Shown: one piece after another, positions 45,923 to 55,692 of the stretch
Numbering within the stretch: position 1 is the stretch's first letter
Layout of the letters: every line of letters starts with the position of its first letter
Source of the DNA: Rhodopirellula baltica
GTDB lineage: Bacteria; Planctomycetota; Planctomycetia; Pirellulales; Pirellulaceae
Assembly: GCA_002901265.1 (NCBI GenBank)
Contig: PPHI01000001.1
Location: 653,462 to 717,461, forward strand
Direction: 5' to 3'
Length of the DNA stretch: 64,000 nucleotides
Program-made: the position numbers and the translations under genes
Notes under the pieces: model-generated
Databases searched by the model: none
What the model saw: only the letters and a program-made list of their open reading frames with translations
Told to the model about the DNA's origin: nothing

Positions 45923-46747
45923 TCAGTCAGGCTGAACGCCGTTGTAAATGCCCGATTGGTCGGGTGGCGGTAGATGGCTCGACAATTCAAAGCGAGGCCG
46001 TGAATGTTCGTTGACGTAGGCAGCAATATCGGCTGACTCCTGATCGGTCAGGATCGCGTCATCAAGTGGCATCGCGACCTTCAGCCATGCAGCCAACTTT
46101 TCGTTGCGGCTCATACCCGCTCCGTCGTTGTACGATTGGTCACCCCAGACCGGCGGCTCATCATCGTTGCCAAGTCCGTCGTCTCCGTGACAGGACGCGC
46201 AGTGAATTTCGTAAAGCTGTTTGCCGCGTGCCGGATCAGCTTTGCCTATTGTGTTTGGCAACGGTTTTACGGCGTTCGGTCCTAGCGGTCGATTGGGATT
46301 CATTTTGATCGGGAGCCCTTCTGAGAGTGAAGTGATATAAGTCGTGATCGCGATCGAAACCAAACTGCCCTGCGGAGGACGTGTCCCGTTCTCGCTCCGC
46401 ATGAAACAATTCAGCACCCGATCCTGCAGCGTGATCACGCGTTTTTCTCGCGGTGACCAAGCGGGATACGCAGTCGCGATCCCAATGAACGATGCCGCTT
46501 CAGAGTGCCTTCCATTTTCCAAGTGGCAAGAAGTGCAATTCAATCGGTTGCCGACATACCGCTTGGACAGAGGGTGCTCTGATGTTTGCGCAACGATGCT
46601 CTCGCCGAGTTCGACAAGGTCAGCGTGGGTTTGAGGTGACGATTCCAGTGCGGTCTCGCCTGCAAGCAAGTTGCTGCCGGCCAGCCCTACTGCGAAAAAG
46701 AAAGCAAGTGGGAACGTTCGCCGGCGGCTCGATCGCCTTTCAATCAT
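45923..46747 (-). CDS. Secreted di-heme cytochrome c, thiosulfate dehydrogenase (TsdA)-like
   Basis: A signal peptide is clear (MIERRSSRRRTFPLAFFFAV, then AG...ETALES). Two haem motifs follow: CTSCH in NRLNCTSCHLENGRHSEAAS, and CASCH in YEIHCASCHGDDGLGNDDEP. The stretch YPAWSPREKRVITLQDRVLN, continuing CFMRSENG, is close to TsdA. TsdA oxidises thiosulfate to tetrathionate or catalyses the reverse. Whether the distal haem ligand characteristic of TsdA is kept cannot be decided by eye. The 274-residue protein would act in the periplasm. Neighbours give no sulfur pathway. Confidence 0.8.
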   Translation of the reverse strand: MIERRSSRRRTFPLAFFFAVGLAGSNLLAGETALESSPQTHADLVELGESIVAQTSEHPLSKRYVGNRLNCTSCHLENGRHSEAASFIGIATAYPAWSPREKRVITLQDRVLNCFMRSENGTRPPQGSLVSIAITTYITSLSEGLPIKMNPNRPLGPNAVKPLPNTIGKADPARGKQLYEIHCASCHGDDGLGNDDEPPVWGDQSYNDGAGMSRNEKLAAWLKVAMPLDDAILTDQESADIAAYVNEHSRPRFELSSHLPPPDQSGIYNGVQPD

Positions 46748-46935
46748 TCAGAAGCTCCGAGAGTAAAAGTTCAGGACGCTTCTTCAGAATGACGGATCGG
46801 GAACGATTTCCGCCAAGCATCCTGTTGCTCAGCAATTTGCTCTCAAAAGAATGCATCCGTCAAAGTCGCGTATAGATTTCGCAATCCCAATTTCAGGCGT
46901 GACCTGAGCAAACCGTCTGTCGCAGGCCGATGTAG

Positions 46936-47979
46936 ATGAAGCTTGGCGGTAATCCAACGGGGCAGCCGTTTCACACACACTTGACGGCATTCGGAAGCAC
47001 TGTGTCTCTGCATCGATTCAAACAAATTGCACTGGTACTGCTGGTGGCGGCTGGCGTTTCCCTTTGGGCCGCTGACGCTCGGTCTGCAGATCAAATTCCG
47101 TCAGCAGAAGTGACGCAGCCTTGGGAGCTCGATTCGTATCAGGCGTGTGACAACGCGGGTGTCTGTAAGGCACCCGGGCTATTCGACGAACTTTATCTTC
47201 GCTTCGCATTCGACGGATCCAAGCAGCCGCAGGATTTCGGCGTCAATGCGGTTGCCGGGGCGCAGGCGACAATCAATCTCGGTTTGCCGGTGCTGCCCGA
47301 CTACGGAATTGGTTTTCAAATCGGTTCTAGCATCACAGCCACTTCCAACGCCGTTCGTGTATACGAGTTAGTAGGCGAGACAACCGGGCGGACCCAAAGT
47401 TTTACAACCGTGGGGATGTTTCAGCGGTTTGATTCCGGATGGTCCTGGGGCGTTGTCCACGATTTCCTGTACGAAGATTATTTCGACGATTTCAGCTTGG
47501 GTCAGTGGCGGCTTCGTTCGAGTTTTGATTTCAACGAATGCAACCAAGTTGGCGCTACCGCGATGTTGCGCTCGTACGACGACACTGGAACGTTCGGTGC
47601 ATCAACCGACGTTCGACTCCAGCCGATCGACCAATTGCAGTTTTACTGGCGACACTATTGGCAGTCCGGTGCGCAGACTTCGCTTTGGCTAGGACTGGCC
47701 GATGGGCATGGCGAAGACAACGCGGTAACGGGTTTTGCGCCAGCGAAAGATGAATCGTTTCTATTTGGGGCTGATGTCTTGATGCCGCTTACCCCTTCGC
47801 TGGCGATCTATGGCGAAACAAATATTATCACCCCAATCGATACCGGGACGGTTGATGCATTTTTGGGCATTCAATGGTATCCCGGTGCAAAAGCGTATTC
47901 GGCACGCCGCGGCAAATTCAGTCCGATGTTTGAAGTCGCGTCACCCGTCAGTCTGGCCGCCGACCTGATTCGACTTTAG
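46936..47979 (+). CDS. Secreted beta-rich (outer-membrane barrel-like) planctomycete protein
   Basis: The protein of up to 347 residues has a signal-like hydrophobic stretch at about 30-50 (FKQIALVLLVAAGVSLWAAD). The true start may therefore be the ATG at 46936 or a later codon; the first 25 residues are odd for a signal peptide. The rest alternates short polar and aromatic strands (DELYLRFAFDGSKQPQDFG, GIGFQIGSSITATSNAVRVY, WSWGVVHDFLYEDYFDDFSL, YWRHYWQSGAQTSLWLGL), as in outer-membrane beta-barrels. It resembles a family common in planctomycetes (I recall DUF6666, unverified). Function is unknown. Confidence 0.75.
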   Translation: MKLGGNPTGQPFHTHLTAFGSTVSLHRFKQIALVLLVAAGVSLWAADARSADQIPSAEVTQPWELDSYQACDNAGVCKAPGLFDELYLRFAFDGSKQPQDFGVNAVAGAQATINLGLPVLPDYGIGFQIGSSITATSNAVRVYELVGETTGRTQSFTTVGMFQRFDSGWSWGVVHDFLYEDYFDDFSLGQWRLRSSFDFNECNQVGATAMLRSYDDTGTFGASTDVRLQPIDQLQFYWRHYWQSGAQTSLWLGLADGHGEDNAVTGFAPAKDESFLFGADVLMPLTPSLAIYGETNIITPIDTGTVDAFLGIQWYPGAKAYSARRGKFSPMFEVASPVSLAADLIRL

Positions 47980-48174
47980 GTATCGCTCCGGTGGCGTCGG
48001 ACGTCGAAACCGTTACAGCCGATACGAGCCGAATGCGAGTGTGACAACCTGTTCGTTGGCCGTTGATGTGGTGTCGCGGGGCCCTTTGCTAAAGCTAGGT
48101 CAATGATGGGCGAGATATCGGTGTATCCAAACTGAATCGGTATCTGCCTCCGTTCACTACCTCGGAGGCAATTG

Positions 48175-51100
48175 GTGTCCACGGCTCAACCTGCATTAAT
48201 CAATTCGGTCAGCTCATTCACCCTTTCAGCCGGACCTTCGTCAAACGGTACGCCTTCTGTTGCCGCAGACTCTGGTTCCGCTGACATTGTCTTGTCGAAT
48301 TGGGAGCCACTGCCAACGGAGCTTGGCGGCCGTGATGCGGATTGCAATGCATTTGTAGCGGTCGACCTGTCGACGACCCGCAACTATGAAATCCGTATTC
48401 TGCCTTGGCCGGATACGCACGACTGGAAACGTAACCTTCAAAACCAACTTCGACTGACTCGGTTGGTTGCCGGAGTTTCTGCACGCCAAGTCGCCGTCTG
48501 GCGCCTAGAAGAGTCTCCGCCAAAATTGATTTGTGAGTTGGCGGAACCGTTGGCGAGTTTTGATGCAACGCTGACGCCAGAAGCACGCATCGACCTTGGC
48601 GCGTCGATCGTTGTTGCCGTCGAGCAGGCCTTGATGGGAGGCCTCTTTCACGGGGCGATCTCGCCTTTTTCGATCTTGCGAGATCACGAAGGCAGTATCT
48701 GCATCGACTTTTTTGCCAGGTTCTACTCCGCCGAAAGTTATGCAGTGCCGGCAACCGCTCAAGCGGACGCGCGGGCGACCGTTTCCGTTATACGCCAACT
48801 GCTGCGTCCTGTGATCGACGATCCCGCGGCTGCAAAGCTAGGTGGTCAACGTCGCGGGCAGTTGCGACGGTTGCTCAATTCGGTTGACCAGGACGAAGAT
48901 CCGCTCGATACCTTCGACCGGTGGTCACAGTGGTTTGCTGCTTCCGCTCGGGTTGAACCCGCCGAGCCACAGCGTTTGGGAGATCGAAACGAGACTCCTT
49001 CCGTACAAGACGATGTGACCTGCGAAGTCGCGATCAACCCGATCAGTCACCATTCTGACGAAGATGAATTACTTTCCGATGCGACCGGCGAGGTGCAGGT
49101 TGTCATCGGGCAGGCGCCAAGCGTTGCCAGTGATGAAAAAACTGGTGAAATCGCAATCAATCCTGCCGCTGTCAATCACAACATCAAGCCATTGCCTGGG
49201 ATCGGTGAGCGAGTTGCCCGATACCGTTTGGACGCTTTGCTCGGTGAAGGCGGGATGGGCCTCGTTTATCGTGCGACGGACACGACAAACGAAACCGTCG
49301 TCGCGATCAAATTGCTTCGGCCAACCGGCAACGATATCGCGCAAGCGGTCCGACGATTCAAGAAGGAAGCCCGTTTGCTCGCCGGCTTGAACAATCCGTA
49401 TGTCACGCGACTGTTCGACTCCGGTGTTGACCAAGGGGTGCACTACATCGCGATCGAGTATGTCGATGGGACGGATCTAAAGCGTTGGATGGCATCGCTA
49501 GGGACAATGACGGAAGAGCTTGCGTTGCGTCTCGCTGCTGACATCGCGCGTGGCTTGGTCGAAGCACACGATCTTGGAATCGTCCATCGAGATATCAAGC
49601 CAGAAAACGTCCTGTTGCAAAGCGATCTCGAAGACACATTGGAGCCGGGGCGGTTTCAGATCAAGTTGACCGACTTTGGGATCGCCAGAGCGATGCAGCA
49701 GACCGCATCGATGGAGGTTACCCGGGCAGGTTCGTTGCTTGGCACACCGACTTATATGGCGCCCGAGCAATTCAAAGGAACCGATCGGATCTCACCTGCC
49801 GCCGATGTGTATTCGATTGGAATCACACTTTACGCGATGCTCTCCGGCGAACCGCCGTTTCAGTCGAACGATCCCATGAATTTGGCGGCAAAACACTGCT
49901 TCGACGCACCGCCAGATATTCGTAAACGCAACCATTCCGTTTCCGACTCGACCGCCACACTGTTGGGCAGAATGCTGGCCAAGTCGCCTGGCGAACGTCC
50001 TGGGGACGCAGGCCAGTTGGTGCATGAAATCGAGCGGTTGCTCCGTGGACAGGTGAGCGAATTTGAGCAGCATCCTCGCTTGCCAAGCCAATCGCAAGGC
50101 AAGCTCTGGGAGCGAGTCTTTAGATGGGACCTGCAAAGCCAACCCAGCGAACTGTGGCCGCATGTTTCCAATACCGATCGGTTGAACCGCGCTGCGGGGT
50201 TGCAAGCGGTGGAGTATCGCACGGAGCGAGACGCGGAACACGGTTTACGCAAGTTCGGGAACTTTCGCCTCGCCGGTTTGCAAATCGAGTGGGAGGAACA
50301 CCCCTTCGAATGGATCGAAGGCCAGCGGATGGGAATTTTGCGAGAGTTCCAAAGCGGGCCTTTCGAGTGGTTCCTAAGCCTAGTGGAACTCACGCCACTT
50401 CCCGAAGGCGGAACTCGCTTGACTCATACCGTCCGTATCTTGCCACGCAACGCGTTGGGCCGAATGGTCGCATCGATCGAAGCGGGCTGGAAAGGCGGTC
50501 GTGCGCTGAACCGTATTTATCGCCGGATCGACCTTGCGCTGCAAAACGAAAAACACAATCCGCTGTTTGATCCATTCGAAGAACCAATCTCGCTCTCGCA
50601 GGCAGTCAAACGCCGAGTCGAACAACGGCTGGACCAAATGATCCAGCTCGGTATCGGTGTTGAAACAGCAACACGCCTTGTTGACTATGTTTGCAACGCT
50701 GCGGCACAAGACCTTGCTCAGATCCGCCCCGTCGCGCTTGCTGATCGGTTGGGGCTTCCCAGTGAAGAGATCGTCGATGCCTGTTTGGTGGGAACACACT
50801 GCGGATTGCTGCAATTGCGCTGGGATATCCTTTGTCCAAGTTGTCGTGCCCCGGCGTCCGCGACAGGAATTTTGGCCGAGATCGAGCAGCACACGCACTG
50901 TGAAGCTTGCGACGCGGCATTCCGGTCAGACATCGCGTCGGCCATCGAATTGGTTTTTCAGGCTCATCCCGAGATTCGAAAAATCGACAACGGGCAATAC
51001 TGTATTGGCGGTCCCGAGCATTCACCGCACGTCGTTACACAATTGCGTTTGCAGCCAGGCGAACGATTAGAGGTCAACGTCGAATTGACCAAGGGCGACT

Positions 51101-51930
51101 ATTTGGTACGGCGATCCGGAGTCGGCAACAGTGAAATGTTGCAGGTTCAGACACGTTCAGCGTCCAGCAGTGTCGAAGTGTGGTCCAGCCAACTCGGTAG
51201 CGGGTCAGCATTGCCGATCGTGCGTTCTGGAAGCATCACGTTAATCGTCTACAACGATCAGGCATGTCACGAAGTCGTCAGGCTCGAACGCACCATTCGA
51301 CGTTCCAATGTATTGACCGCCGCCGTGGCATCCGCGCTGCCGCGTTTCAGGGAACTGTTCCCGAACCAAGTGCTTGATCGAAGCGGCGCTATCACATCAG
51401 ACGAACTGACATTGCTTGCCGTTCGAATTGGCAGCGGCGAAGAACTTTACGAGCAGGTCGGCGATGCACAGGCCTATGCGATTATTCAGCGTGTGATGAC
51501 TGCAATTGAAGAAACCGTCGTGGCACACGAAGGCGCGACAATCAAGTCGCTCGGCGAGACGGTCTTGGCGTCATTCCAAGATCCCGGGCGTGCCTTGTCC
51601 GCAGCCTTGGCGATTGAGGATCGCTTGCAGCGTGAAGAGTTGTCGGACGTCGCACTGGCCTGTGGGCTTCATCGCGGCACCTTGTTGGTCACAACTCAGA
51701 ACGGACGACTCGATTACTTTGGGACAACCGCTCGCCAAGTGCTGGCGCTTTCACAACGAGTTGCGCAAGGCATTGCTTTGACCGATAGCGTCTTTACAGA
51801 TCCGGCAGTGCAAACGCTCGTTCAGTCGCTCGATCGGCAACCACAACATCAGACCGTCGACCTGCCCGGCGGAAAAAATCGACTCATCCAACTTTTCATG
51901 AAACCCATTCCTTTCCAAAGCCATGCTTAA
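48175..51930 (+). CDS. Pseudokinase - Ser/Thr kinase - SRPBCC-like - degenerate class III cyclase fusion
   Basis: The GTG at 48175 is preferred to a TTG 3 bases earlier because GGAGG lies 6 bases before it. Residues 60-250 look like a pseudokinase: HGAISPFSIL replaces the HRD loop and CIDFFAR the DFG. Residues 345-610 are an intact kinase (LLGEGGMGLVYRATD, VVAIKLL, LGIVHRDIKPENVLL, DFGIARAM, GTPTYMAPEQ). Residues 655-790 resemble an SRPBCC/polyketide-cyclase-like domain (TRLTHTVRILPRNALGRMVA). A zinc-binding patch follows (ILCPSCRAP, HCEACDAAF). Residues 1078-1210 match class III cyclases of the DUF5939 type (ELYEQVGDAQAYAIIQ, RLDYFGTTARQVLALS). However, the two metal-binding Asp positions read AVRIGSG and SLGETVLASF, so catalysis is doubtful. 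It overlaps the FHA-EAL gene by 8 bases. Confidence 0.88.
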   Translation: MSTAQPALINSVSSFTLSAGPSSNGTPSVAADSGSADIVLSNWEPLPTELGGRDADCNAFVAVDLSTTRNYEIRILPWPDTHDWKRNLQNQLRLTRLVAGVSARQVAVWRLEESPPKLICELAEPLASFDATLTPEARIDLGASIVVAVEQALMGGLFHGAISPFSILRDHEGSICIDFFARFYSAESYAVPATAQADARATVSVIRQLLRPVIDDPAAAKLGGQRRGQLRRLLNSVDQDEDPLDTFDRWSQWFAASARVEPAEPQRLGDRNETPSVQDDVTCEVAINPISHHSDEDELLSDATGEVQVVIGQAPSVASDEKTGEIAINPAAVNHNIKPLPGIGERVARYRLDALLGEGGMGLVYRATDTTNETVVAIKLLRPTGNDIAQAVRRFKKEARLLAGLNNPYVTRLFDSGVDQGVHYIAIEYVDGTDLKRWMASLGTMTEELALRLAADIARGLVEAHDLGIVHRDIKPENVLLQSDLEDTLEPGRFQIKLTDFGIARAMQQTASMEVTRAGSLLGTPTYMAPEQFKGTDRISPAADVYSIGITLYAMLSGEPPFQSNDPMNLAAKHCFDAPPDIRKRNHSVSDSTATLLGRMLAKSPGERPGDAGQLVHEIERLLRGQVSEFEQHPRLPSQSQGKLWERVFRWDLQSQPSELWPHVSNTDRLNRAAGLQAVEYRTERDAEHGLRKFGNFRLAGLQIEWEEHPFEWIEGQRMGILREFQSGPFEWFLSLVELTPLPEGGTRLTHTVRILPRNALGRMVASIEAGWKGGRALNRIYRRIDLALQNEKHNPLFDPFEEPISLSQAVKRRVEQRLDQMIQLGIGVETATRLVDYVCNAAAQDLAQIRPVALADRLGLPSEEIVDACLVGTHCGLLQLRWDILCPSCRAPASATGILAEIEQHTHCEACDAAFRSDIASAIELVFQAHPEIRKIDNGQYCIGGPEHSPHVVTQLRLQPGERLEVNVELTKGDYLVRRSGVGNSEMLQVQTRSASSSVEVWSSQLGSGSALPIVRSGSITLIVYNDQACHEVVRLERTIRRSNVLTAAVASALPRFRELFPNQVLDRSGAITSDELTLLAVRIGSGEELYEQVGDAQAYAIIQRVMTAIEETVVAHEGATIKSLGETVLASFQDPGRALSAALAIEDRLQREELSDVALACGLHRGTLLVTTQNGRLDYFGTTARQVLALSQRVAQGIALTDSVFTDPAVQTLVQSLDRQPQHQTVDLPGGKNRLIQLFMKPIPFQSHA

Positions 51931-53035
51931 TCAAAAATCTTCGACGATCCAAAGTCTAAAGCAGCGCTGGACGTTGACCGAATTCGGGCAGGGCGAACAT
52001 CAGCAGCGAACGCTCGATTTGCCAAACCGTACGATTGTCGTCGGGCGATCCGGTGAGGCCGACTTGACGATCGCCGCACAGGGGATCTCCAAACGTCACG
52101 CGCAGATCTCGTTCCTCGAAGGCGAGATGTTGGTCAAAGACTTGGGCAGCACAAACGGGACATACGTCAATGGGAAACAAGTTGATTGCTCAACTGTTGC
52201 TGTCGGCGACTTGCTGCAATTCGCCAACGCGCTCTTTCGTGTCGGACGAAGCTGTGACGCGATCGCCGATGGAACCATGGAAGAAGGCATTATCCCATGG
52301 GCGCAAACCCTGTTGTTGTTCGACCGATTAATGACAGAGCGTGCCGTCGTTCCGTTTTTCCAGCCCATTGTGCGGCTCGCTGATTTTGAACGAAGCGATG
52401 ATCACAACGCTACCCTTGCCTATGAATTGTTGGCACGAAGTGATCTGGAAAACTTGGGGAACCCGGCATTGATGTTTGGTGCCGCTGAACGGTTGGGCCA
52501 GCAATGCGCACTCAGCGAGTTAATGCGTGAAGAAGGCGTTCGAAAGGCGTCTGAGTCTTCGATCAGCTCACGCGAATTGTTTCTCAACACCCACCCCAGC
52601 GAAGTCGTTACGGATCGTTTGATCCAGTCCTTGCGTGATTTGCGAGCCGAGTTTCCAGACTATCCGATCACGATCGAGATCCATGAAGCATCCATTACCG
52701 ATCCGGATACGATGCGTCGCTTTCGGGCGGTTTTGCAGGATCTGAAGATGCGATTGTCATACGACGACTTTGGCGCCGGCCAAGGCCGGTTGTTGGAACT
52801 GGCCGAAGTGCCACCCGATGTTTTGAAATTCGATATGGGGCTGATTCGCGGGATCGACACCGCAGCCAACAGTCGTGTGGAACTGTTGCGTACCCTGGTG
52901 AAACTCGCTCACGATACGGGGGCGAGCACCCTTGCGGAAGGTGTCGAAACGGAGGCGGAACATCAGTGTTGCCTGGAGCTCGGTTTTGAATTGGGCCAAG
53001 GCTATTACTATGGCCGTCCCGCCGCACTTTCCTAG
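51923..53035 (+). CDS. FHA - EAL domain c-di-GMP phosphodiesterase
   Basis: This 370-residue protein has an FHA domain at about 30-110 (TIVVGRSGEADLTIAAQGIS, KRHAQISF, VKDLGSTNGTYVNGK), which binds phosphothreonine. An EAL domain lies at about 135-365. The EAL motif reads YELLAR, keeping the catalytic Glu. Other active-site residues are present: LNTHPSE, ITIEIHEASI, LSYDDFGAGQGRL, VLKFDMGLI, LAEGVETEAEH and GQGYYYGRP. It probably hydrolyses c-di-GMP. The gene overlaps the kinase-cyclase gene by 8 bases, so phosphorylation by that kinase read by the FHA domain is a likely input. Confidence 0.9.
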   Translation: MLNQKSSTIQSLKQRWTLTEFGQGEHQQRTLDLPNRTIVVGRSGEADLTIAAQGISKRHAQISFLEGEMLVKDLGSTNGTYVNGKQVDCSTVAVGDLLQFANALFRVGRSCDAIADGTMEEGIIPWAQTLLLFDRLMTERAVVPFFQPIVRLADFERSDDHNATLAYELLARSDLENLGNPALMFGAAERLGQQCALSELMREEGVRKASESSISSRELFLNTHPSEVVTDRLIQSLRDLRAEFPDYPITIEIHEASITDPDTMRRFRAVLQDLKMRLSYDDFGAGQGRLLELAEVPPDVLKFDMGLIRGIDTAANSRVELLRTLVKLAHDTGASTLAEGVETEAEHQCCLELGFELGQGYYYGRPAALS

Positions 53036-54228
53036 CAGTGGCTGACGTCAGGCTGCTCACAGGCTTTGGCGAGCGGCCAAAGAATCAGTGTGAGTACCGG
53101 ACAGACGGTCGATAGCAGGCCGAAGACGAGGAACGGTTGTTGCCATTCTGCTGTCGCGATCGCCATTCCGGCCGCACCACAAAGGAATTGAACGCTGACC
53201 AGCCCGGAGGCCGCCGCGCCAAAATCTTCGTGGACGTAATCAAGGACGAGGTGATTGACCAGCGGCCGGCTGAGTCCAAAGAAAAACGAGTAGATCGCCA
53301 TCGCAGTCGAAAATGCCAGCCACTGCTGAGCCCCAAATGCGAGCAACAAAACGCCGCCGACAAGGCAACCCATAAATGCGAGCGAAAGCAGCTTGCGGTC
53401 GTCAATCCTGTCAACCAGTTTGGCACAGATCAGCGATCCAATGATGACGAAAGCGGCGTTGCCACCAAAGGCCATCGCGAATTGTGTTTGCGTGAATTCA
53501 AAGTGAACGATAAAGGCAACGGGCGAGTAAGCGACAAAGCCCAATAGAGGCGCCGACAATAAACTGGTTGATCCATTGGCCAGCAGGTAGCCCGGGTTGT
53601 GCAGCAGTCGCCCATATCTGGCAAACAACTCCTTCGTCACACCCGCAATACGCGATGTCTTGCGAGCCGTGATGGTTGCAGTCTCTTGATAGAGAAACAA
53701 GGTCGCCAGCAGTGAGACGCCCGCCAGTGAACCTTGGGCGATAAAGATCACCCGCCATGACGCTACTTCCAAAATCGCCGAGCCGATCGTGGGTGCAATC
53801 ATGGGGGCAAAGCCCAGGATGACCGAAACCCAGGCGAGTGTTCGTTTCCGCTCCTGCCCTTCAAACCGCTCTCGCGCGATCGCCATCACCATCGCTGCCG
53901 CACCGGCGGCACCGATCCCTTGCAAGATCCGGGCGCCAATCAATTGCGTCACGTCTTGCGAGATCGCGCACAACAGCGATGCCCCGATAAACAGGCTCAG
54001 TCCGATGATCAGGATTGGCCGTCTGCCGGTGCGGTCGGAAACGCTGCCCCAAAACAAAAGCATCAAACCGTAGGCAAAAAACCACAGAACGAGTGACAGG
54101 TGGACCGTGCTGGTCGGGACCTGCCAACGTTCGGCCAGCATCGGGATAGCCGGCAGATACATATCCGTCGCCAGTGGGGCGGTCGCGGCCAGGAGTCCGA
54201 GAAAGTACTTGTAGAGGTGCTGAGGCAT
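53032..54228 (-). CDS. Bcr/CflA-family MFS drug exporter
   Basis: The 398-residue transporter starts at the ATG at 54228 (MPQHLYKYFLGLLAATAPLA). It has the family's first helix motif (ATDMYLPAIPMLAERW), the MFS loop motif GSVSDRTGRRPILIIGLSLF, and further hydrophobic segments for about 12 in total. Bcr/CflA proteins export bicyclomycin, chloramphenicol-like compounds or sulfonamides by proton antiport; the substrate here is unknown. An open frame extends 20 codons upstream but adds Cys-rich residues unlike the family. It is divergent from the RND adaptor gene, with about 80 bases between starts. Confidence 0.91.
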   Translation of the reverse strand: MPQHLYKYFLGLLAATAPLATDMYLPAIPMLAERWQVPTSTVHLSLVLWFFAYGLMLLFWGSVSDRTGRRPILIIGLSLFIGASLLCAISQDVTQLIGARILQGIGAAGAAAMVMAIARERFEGQERKRTLAWVSVILGFAPMIAPTIGSAILEVASWRVIFIAQGSLAGVSLLATLFLYQETATITARKTSRIAGVTKELFARYGRLLHNPGYLLANGSTSLLSAPLLGFVAYSPVAFIVHFEFTQTQFAMAFGGNAAFVIIGSLICAKLVDRIDDRKLLSLAFMGCLVGGVLLLAFGAQQWLAFSTAMAIYSFFFGLSRPLVNHLVLDYVHEDFGAAASGLVSVQFLCGAAGMAIATAEWQQPFLVFGLLSTVCPVLTLILWPLAKACEQPDVSHC

Positions 54229-54309
54229 GGCAACTTTGAAAAAACATTGGCACCCGTAGGAGCCACAGGACGCATTGACGGAACACACACATTTGGTTCC
54301 CCGTCACGA

Positions 54310-55617
54310 ATGCCTGTCATGCTCCGAAGTCTAAAGAAAGTCGCCGATACGTCGGAAAAACACGCGGTTTTCTTGCTCTCGACCGCCGCCACAATGTTGG
54401 CAGCTGGGGTTTTGATCGGTTACGGGATCTGGGGGAGTGTAGGCGAATCAGAAGACGCGGGAAGTGCCAAGGGCGGCCCGGGAAGAAGTGGGCCACCGTC
54501 TACCCCGGCCATGCTCGTGCGCGTTGGTACGGTCCAGCGGGAACAGATCGCACCCACTCGAACGTTGCTGGGTGATTTAATTCCCGTTCGCACCGCAGCC
54601 GTTGCCACCGAAGTGCCTGGGCGAGTCGCGGAAGTTTTTGTCGATGAAGGTTCCACCGTCGTTGGTGGCGAAACCGTTTTAGCCCGAGTCGACGGGACTT
54701 GGGAAACGTTACAAGAAAAAAAGATCGCCGCACAAATTGATCAAGCCAACGCGACGCTACGTTTTGAACAAGCTGAGATGGCGCGGCTGAAAAAACTGCT
54801 CAATCAGCAAGCCGCATCCACCAGCGAAGTCGACGCCAAGCTGGCGATCATCGAGCAGACACAGGCATCGCTCGACGAGCTGGAAGCGAGCCTGCAAGAA
54901 GTTCGGACACGGATGGAGCGACTGAATATCATCGCGCCCTTCGATGGCGAGGTTGTTAGCAAGCACACCGAAGTCGGCGAGTACATCGCCGTCGGTGCTC
55001 CGATTGTCGACATCGTCTCGACCGGTCGTATCGATGCCAAAGCGATGGTGCCGCAGCAGAACCTGTCGTTGTTGAAACTTGGTGACGCGATCGCGGTGAA
55101 ACTTGACCACACCGATGTCGAGATTACCGGGAATGTTGTCGCAATCAATTCTAAAGGCTCGCTCGACAGCCGAACGTTTCCCGTCCGCATCGCACTTGAT
55201 GATCAAAACGGGCGGCTAAAGCCCGGGATGGGTGTCAGCTTGGATGTTCCCGCGATGCCACCGTCAACCGAATTGTTGGTGCCGCGCGATGCGGTGTTGA
55301 CGAAGCCTGACGAATCGGTCGTATGGATCTTGGAAATCGACACTCGCGCGTTGGAACAAAACCCAAAACGCGATACACCGGGTAAGCCCATGACCACGCG
55401 TCCGGTTCCCGTCAAAATTCTGTCGCATACGGCGGAGCAATTCGCAATCGCTTGTGTTCGGACCGCTGATGAGGCCGCATTGAAACCGGGTGCGCAAGTC
55501 GTTACCGAAGGCCTCGAGCGTTTGGTTCCGGGCGTTCCCGTGCGGATCGACGCTGACGGACAACCTCTGGTCGCTGTTCCCGGTTCGTATCCCAACGGCC
55601 AGCAAATGGTCGACTGA
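54310..55617 (+). CDS. RND efflux periplasmic adaptor (membrane-fusion protein)
   Basis: From the ATG at 54310 the protein has 435 residues. An N-terminal membrane anchor lies at about 20-42 (VFLLSTAATMLAAGVLIGYG). The lipoyl halves are DLIPVRTAAVATEVPGRVAE and IIAPFDGEVVSKHTEVGEYI, flanking a coiled-coil hairpin (about 130-190). A beta-barrel region and a C-terminal LVPRDAVLTKPDESVVWILE follow. It links the inner-membrane RND pump to an outer-membrane channel. The permease gene begins 76 bases later on the same strand. No outer-membrane factor gene is in the window. Confidence 0.91.
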   Translation: MPVMLRSLKKVADTSEKHAVFLLSTAATMLAAGVLIGYGIWGSVGESEDAGSAKGGPGRSGPPSTPAMLVRVGTVQREQIAPTRTLLGDLIPVRTAAVATEVPGRVAEVFVDEGSTVVGGETVLARVDGTWETLQEKKIAAQIDQANATLRFEQAEMARLKKLLNQQAASTSEVDAKLAIIEQTQASLDELEASLQEVRTRMERLNIIAPFDGEVVSKHTEVGEYIAVGAPIVDIVSTGRIDAKAMVPQQNLSLLKLGDAIAVKLDHTDVEITGNVVAINSKGSLDSRTFPVRIALDDQNGRLKPGMGVSLDVPAMPPSTELLVPRDAVLTKPDESVVWILEIDTRALEQNPKRDTPGKPMTTRPVPVKILSHTAEQFAIACVRTADEAALKPGAQVVTEGLERLVPGVPVRIDADGQPLVAVPGSYPNGQQMVD

Positions 55618-55692
55618 TCCCGCAGTAGAACTCAACGTTTCTCCCACCGTTTGATTGTCCGACCGACCGCACGTTGTACCGAAAAGTTTGCC

